DNA of 15,760 bases from Ulvibacterium sp039819225 (GTDB taxonomy: Bacteria; Bacteroidota; Bacteroidia; Flavobacteriales; Flavobacteriaceae): NCBI GenBank assembly GCA_039819225.1, contig JBCBSN010000089.1, positions 1-15,760 of the forward strand, read 5' to 3'. Numbering within the stretch: position 1 is the first letter of the stretch; the number at the start of each line of letters is the position of its first letter. Shown here in pieces: positions 12,694 through 15,760 of the stretch. The notes beneath the pieces are model-generated. The model did no database searches. It was not told the DNA's origin and saw nothing but the letters and a program-made list of their open reading frames with translations. Position numbers and translations under genes: made by a program.

Positions 12694-15612
12694 TTAGTTG
12701 ATCCAAGCAAAGTCGTCTTCCACAGTAGTTGAAGAGGTATAAGTAGCAGCACCATCAGCAGCAGCACCGTCAATTACCAGCTCAGCAGCGGTAGATGAAC
12801 CGGCAAATTCAAATAAAGTACTAAAACCAGTAGCAGAGAATCCGTTTATAGTAGCTGTAGAAGCAGCCTTCATTTGGATACCTAAAGTTTCACCAGCAGT
12901 AGTGGTATTAATGGTTAAGTTGTTCAGCGTTGGGTTACTAGCAGTACCATCGGCCTCAACAGCAGTAGAAAATTCTACACTATTAGTCACATAAGCACTA
13001 TCTAAAGTACCATTCCAACCTTCGGTCCAATCGATAGCGTCATCTTCTATATTTTCTGCATAGAAGTTAGTAACGCTTACAGTACCACCAAAGAACTCAA
13101 TACCATCATCAGCACCGGCAATTACGGCAACATTGCTTATAGAGGTACCGGTACCAACAGCGTACAACGATAATCCGTTAAACTGGGAATCCGCATTAAT
13201 TTGAGCACCCGTATTACGTAAGATCAAGTAATCTATGCTTCCAGAGTTGTCAGCATTATCAGTACCGCCATAAACAAGACCACCAACTTCCGCAGTTACA
13301 TTGGTACCGGCAACAGTTGTAGCATTACCACATAGTAGTAAACCACCCCATGAGCCACCATCTACCGAGCGCATTTCTACGGGGTTACCCATAGTTCCTT
13401 GAATATCTATAGCAGCACCTTGTAATACAGCCAAATAGTTAGCCGTACCGGAAGCAGATACAATTTCAGTGCCAGCAGGAATGGTCAACGTAGCACCACT
13501 ATTTACCAATACAGGACCAACAACTGTATATTCTACACTAGCATCTAAAGTTAAGTCTGAAGTAATGTTTGCAGGAAGTTGAGATGTTTCACCTGAACCG
13601 GAACCAGCATCGGTTACCCAGGCAAAGTTACTAGCGTTGGTTGGAGAAGTATCGTAAACAGCATCATCGGCTTCGTTAGCAGGCGCACCATCAATTACTA
13701 AATCAGCAGCAGTAGAACTACCTGCAAATTCAAATAAAGTACTAAAACCAGTAGCAGAGAATCCAGTTATAGTAGCACTGGAAGCACTCTTCATTTGGAT
13801 AGCTAAAGTTCCCCCTTCAGGAGCTATAGAAGTAATAACGGTTAAATTATTTATAGTTGGGTTACTATCGGTACCATCGGCCTCAACAGCAGTAGAAAAT
13901 TCTACATTATTGATGACATAAGCAGTAGTTAAAGTACCATTCCAACCTTCGGTCCAATCGATAGCATCATCCTCGATATCTTCAGCATAGAAACCGGTAA
14001 CGCTAACGGTACCACCAAAGAACTCAATACCATCATCAGAACCTCCAACAACAGCAACATTGCTTATTGAAGTACCGGTACCTACAGCGTATAGCGATAA
14101 TCCGTTAAACTGGGAATCGGCATTGATTTGGGCACCTGTATCACGTAAGATCAAATAATCTATGCTTCCAGAGTCGTCAGCATCATCAGTACCACCGTAA
14201 ACAAGACCACCAACTTCGGCAGTTACATTAGTACCTGCAGTAGTTGTAGCATTACCACATAGTAATAGACCGCCCCATGCCATACCGTCTACTGAACGCA
14301 TTTCTACTGGGTTACCCATAGTACCTTGAATATCGATCATACCACCCTGTAATACGGCCAAATAGTTTGCAGTGCCAGATTCAGATACGATTACGGTACC
14401 GGCAGGGATGGTTAACGTGGCACCACTGTTTACCAATACGGGACCGCTAATAGAATATTGTACACCCGCATCTAAAGTAATATCGGAAGTAATGTTTGCA
14501 GGTAACCGGCCACCATCTATTGTAGCGTCAGTGGCCCAAGCAAAATCACTAGCGTTAGTTGGAGAAGAGTCATAAACCGCATCCTCGGCTGTATCGGCAG
14601 CTTCGCCATCAATCACTAACTCGGCAGCGGTAGAGCTACCAGCAAATTCGAACAATGTATCAAAGCCAGTTGCAGAAAAGCCATTAATCGTTGCAGTTGA
14701 AGCACTTTTCATTTGAATGGCCAAACTTTGAGGCCTAGAGCTAATAACAGTTAAATTACTAATAGTTGGGTTGCTAGCGGTACCATCGGCCTCAACCGCA
14801 GTTGAAAACTCTATGGTGTTAACTACATAGGAATCAGATAATGTTCCATTCCAACCTTCGGTCCAATCAATGGCATCGTCTTCATTGTTTTCCAAATAAA
14901 CATTCGAAGCGGACACTGTACCTCCAAAGAATTCAATACCATCATCAGTACCATCAATAATGGCTACATTACTAATACTTGTACCGGAACCAACGGCATA
15001 TAACGATAACCCATTGAATTGAAGGTCGGGATTTATTTGAGCTCCAGCGTCCCTAATGATCAAATACTCTATAGATCCCGAAGAATCTGTCTCATCGGTA
15101 CCACCATATACCAGACCGGCTACTTCGGCAGTGACACCAGTCCCTGCAGTAGTTGGGGCATTACCAGCAAGTAATAAACCTCCCCAAGAACCTGGGCCTC
15201 CAGTGGAGCGCATTACAACAGGATTGGCCGCTGTACCTTGAATATCGATACTACCGCCTTGCAAAACCGCCAAATAATTTTCGATACCTTGATTTGATAC
15301 AATTTGCGTTCCCGCGGGGATGGTCAAGGTTACCCCAGAGGCTACCTCAACGCCGCCAGCAATGGTGTACTGTTCGGTGGCGTCCAATGTCCTATCTTCC
15401 TCTATGGGACCTGATAGGGTAGTTCCTTCACCGGGATCAGGACAATCATCTGGACAGGAACCGCCGCAATCCACACCAGTTTCGTCCCCGTCTTGGACAT
15501 TGTTGGAACAAGTGTCTACGGGATCTGGCCCATTATCATCATCGCTACAAGCTGTAAATACAGCCCCAGCTAAAAAAACTAGACTTAGAAATTTAATTAA
15601 CCTTTTCATCAT
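12694..15612 (-). CDS. Surface lipoprotein with three ~300-residue beta-helix-like repeats
   Basis: 972 aa. Seen: lipoprotein signal peptide with lipobox FTAC (Cys22), followed by S-D-D-D, which resembles the Bacteroidota lipoprotein export signal for surface display. Then a MopE-like Cys motif at about 35-57 (Cys35, 49, 53, 57; DETGVDCGGSC). Then three repeats at about 64-369, 370-678 and 679-972. Each carries LTIPAGT, YLAVLQGG-IDIQGT-NPV, WGGLLL-GNA-T, GLVYGGTD, QFNGLSLYAVG-GTSISNVA, DDGIEFFGGTVS, DDAIDWTEGWNGTL and FSTAVEADGT. Regular short hydrophobic strands suggest a right-handed beta helix. DDGIEFFGG-type proteins are widespread, but I know no function. No T9SS domain at the C terminus. 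The start could be either of two adjacent ATGs (15612 or 15609). The gene lies 27 bp after a probable outer-membrane barrel gene, so the two may form a receptor/lipoprotein pair. It ends in a good terminator. Confidence 0.85.
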   Translation of the reverse strand: MMKRLIKFLSLVFLAGAVFTACSDDDNGPDPVDTCSNNVQDGDETGVDCGGSCPDDCPDPGEGTTLSGPIEEDRTLDATEQYTIAGGVEVASGVTLTIPAGTQIVSNQGIENYLAVLQGGSIDIQGTAANPVVMRSTGGPGSWGGLLLAGNAPTTAGTGVTAEVAGLVYGGTDETDSSGSIEYLIIRDAGAQINPDLQFNGLSLYAVGSGTSISNVAIIDGTDDGIEFFGGTVSASNVYLENNEDDAIDWTEGWNGTLSDSYVVNTIEFSTAVEADGTASNPTISNLTVISSRPQSLAIQMKSASTATINGFSATGFDTLFEFAGSSTAAELVIDGEAADTAEDAVYDSSPTNASDFAWATDATIDGGRLPANITSDITLDAGVQYSISGPVLVNSGATLTIPAGTVIVSESGTANYLAVLQGGMIDIQGTMGNPVEMRSVDGMAWGGLLLCGNATTTAGTNVTAEVGGLVYGGTDDADDSGSIDYLILRDTGAQINADSQFNGLSLYAVGTGTSISNVAVVGGSDDGIEFFGGTVSVTGFYAEDIEDDAIDWTEGWNGTLTTAYVINNVEFSTAVEADGTDSNPTINNLTVITSIAPEGGTLAIQMKSASSATITGFSATGFSTLFEFAGSSTAADLVIDGAPANEADDAVYDTSPTNASNFAWVTDAGSGSGETSQLPANITSDLTLDASVEYTVVGPVLVNSGATLTIPAGTEIVSASGTANYLAVLQGAAIDIQGTMGNPVEMRSVDGGSWGGLLLCGNATTVAGTNVTAEVGGLVYGGTDNADNSGSIDYLILRNTGAQINADSQFNGLSLYAVGTGTSISNVAVIAGADDGIEFFGGTVSVTNFYAENIEDDAIDWTEGWNGTLDSAYVTNSVEFSTAVEADGTASNPTLNNLTINTTTAGETLGIQMKAASTATINGFSATGFSTLFEFAGSSTAAELVIDGAAADGAATYTSSTTVEDDFAWIN
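12697..13578 (-). repeat. Lipoprotein internal repeat 3 (residues ~679-972)
   Basis: Begins LPANITSDLTLDAS and ends FAWIN at the C terminus. The final part replaces VYDTSPTNAS of repeat 2 with TYTSSTTVED. It shares the odd Cys of LLLCGNATT with repeat 2 but not with repeat 1. Confidence 0.8.
13579..14505 (-). repeat. Lipoprotein internal repeat 2 (residues ~370-678)
   Basis: Begins LPANITSDITLDAG. It is very close to repeat 3 at both protein and DNA level; for example, the stretch around 13935-13970 is nearly identical to that around 13008-13043. Spacing to repeat 3 is 309 residues (927 bp). Confidence 0.8.
14506..15423 (-). repeat. Lipoprotein internal repeat 1 (residues ~64-369)
   Basis: Most diverged copy. 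Its WTEGWNGT motif is 303 residues before that of repeat 2. It has AGNAPTTAG and PDLQFNGL where the other two have CGNATT and ADSQFNGL, and no LPANITSD lead-in. Confidence 0.8.
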
Positions 15613-15639
15613 TTATTGAATTTACTTAGTTTACTGAAT

Positions 15640-15717
15640 TTAAAATTTATAATTAATACTTAGGTTAGCATTTACCCCTCTAGTGTAAGTTAACACCGTC
15701 GCTTCCAAGAGGTAGCT
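15640..15717 (-). CDS. 3' end of an outer-membrane beta-barrel (TonB-receptor-like) gene, partial
   Basis: The minus strand reads SYLLEATVLTYTRGVNANLSINYKF and then TAA (15642-15640). The last eleven residues alternate hydrophobic and polar and end in Phe, the classic last strand of an outer-membrane barrel. It lies 27 bp before the repeat lipoprotein, the usual place for a partner receptor. The same frame has a TGA at 15720-15718, inside an inverted repeat, and no frame is convincingly coding between there and the window edge. So the gene is either disrupted by an insertion, mis-assembled at the edge, or the reading is a chance match. The receptor class cannot be told from 25 residues. Confidence 0.45.
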   Translation of the reverse strand, partial: SYLLEATVLTYTRGVNANLSINYKF

Positions 15718-15760
15718 TCAAGCTTTGGCAATTCTACGGCTACCCAAGAAGAGACGGTGT
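15693..15760. repeat. 68-bp imperfect inverted repeat ending at the window edge
   Basis: ACACCGTC (15693-15700) and GACGGTGT (15753-15760) are perfect inverted ends. Matching continues inward, imperfectly, through CTTC and GTAGC on the left against the complement of GCTAC and GAAG on the right, around a centre near 15726. The outer boundary on the right is not visible. Could be a small insertion, a hairpin or an assembly artefact. Confidence 0.5.

Noticed and set aside
12694..15612. CRISPR or microsatellite array, suggested by repeated words in this region
   Set aside because: The repeats are ~910-930 bp, in frame and coding; they are protein repeats.
14372..15619. Rightward ORFs opposite the repeat lipoprotein
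   Set aside because: Low-complexity antisense translations (Pro/Ser/Val rich) caused by the repeat codon pattern.

Overview
The window looks like a chromosomal segment of a marine-type Flavobacteriia (Bacteroidota). The evidence is: type IX secretion (T9SS) sorting domains, lipoproteins whose Cys is followed by S-D-D-D, a MopE-like Cys motif, a DUF4296 lipoprotein, a Bacteroidota-style dihydroorotase, several TAnnTTTG -7 promoter elements and no obvious Shine-Dalgarno sequences. No species can be named. I see no tRNA, rRNA, CRISPR array or transposase gene.

Left part (1-3416): a GT39-type membrane glycosyltransferase reads leftward. Its frame breaks at about 39-44, and the protein evidently continues in the next frame off the window. 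Divergent from it is a tight rightward operon: a dolichol/polyprenol-phosphate mannose synthase-like GT2, a dihydroorotase (1-bp gap) and a DUF4296 lipoprotein (4-bp gap). A GT2 making polyprenyl-P-sugar beside a GT39 that uses such donors suggests a linked glycosylation function.

Middle (3456-7731): a leftward sulfatase lipoprotein, a 160-bp fold-back element with terminal inverted repeats and a CTAG duplication (a MITE), a leftward extended-SDR epimerase, then an intergenic tract built almost entirely on a 7-bp period, including a G-quadruplex motif, directly upstream of the tyrS promoter and gene.

Right part (7791-15760), all leftward: an 844-aa DUF3857/transglutaminase/DUF2569 fusion, a LuxE-like adenylate-forming protein, two small secreted paralogues that are little more than a signal peptide plus a T9SS sorting domain, and a 972-aa surface-lipoprotein candidate made of three ~300-aa repeats with a hairpin/U-tract terminator. 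The right edge carries what looks like the 3' end of an outer-membrane beta-barrel gene, interrupted by a stop inside a 68-bp inverted repeat that ends exactly at the last base.

The most unusual items are the heptad-periodic tract upstream of tyrS, the fold-back MITE at the sulfatase 5' end, the pair of nearly cargo-less T9SS proteins and the triplicated lipoprotein. I found no obvious defence or biosynthetic system.
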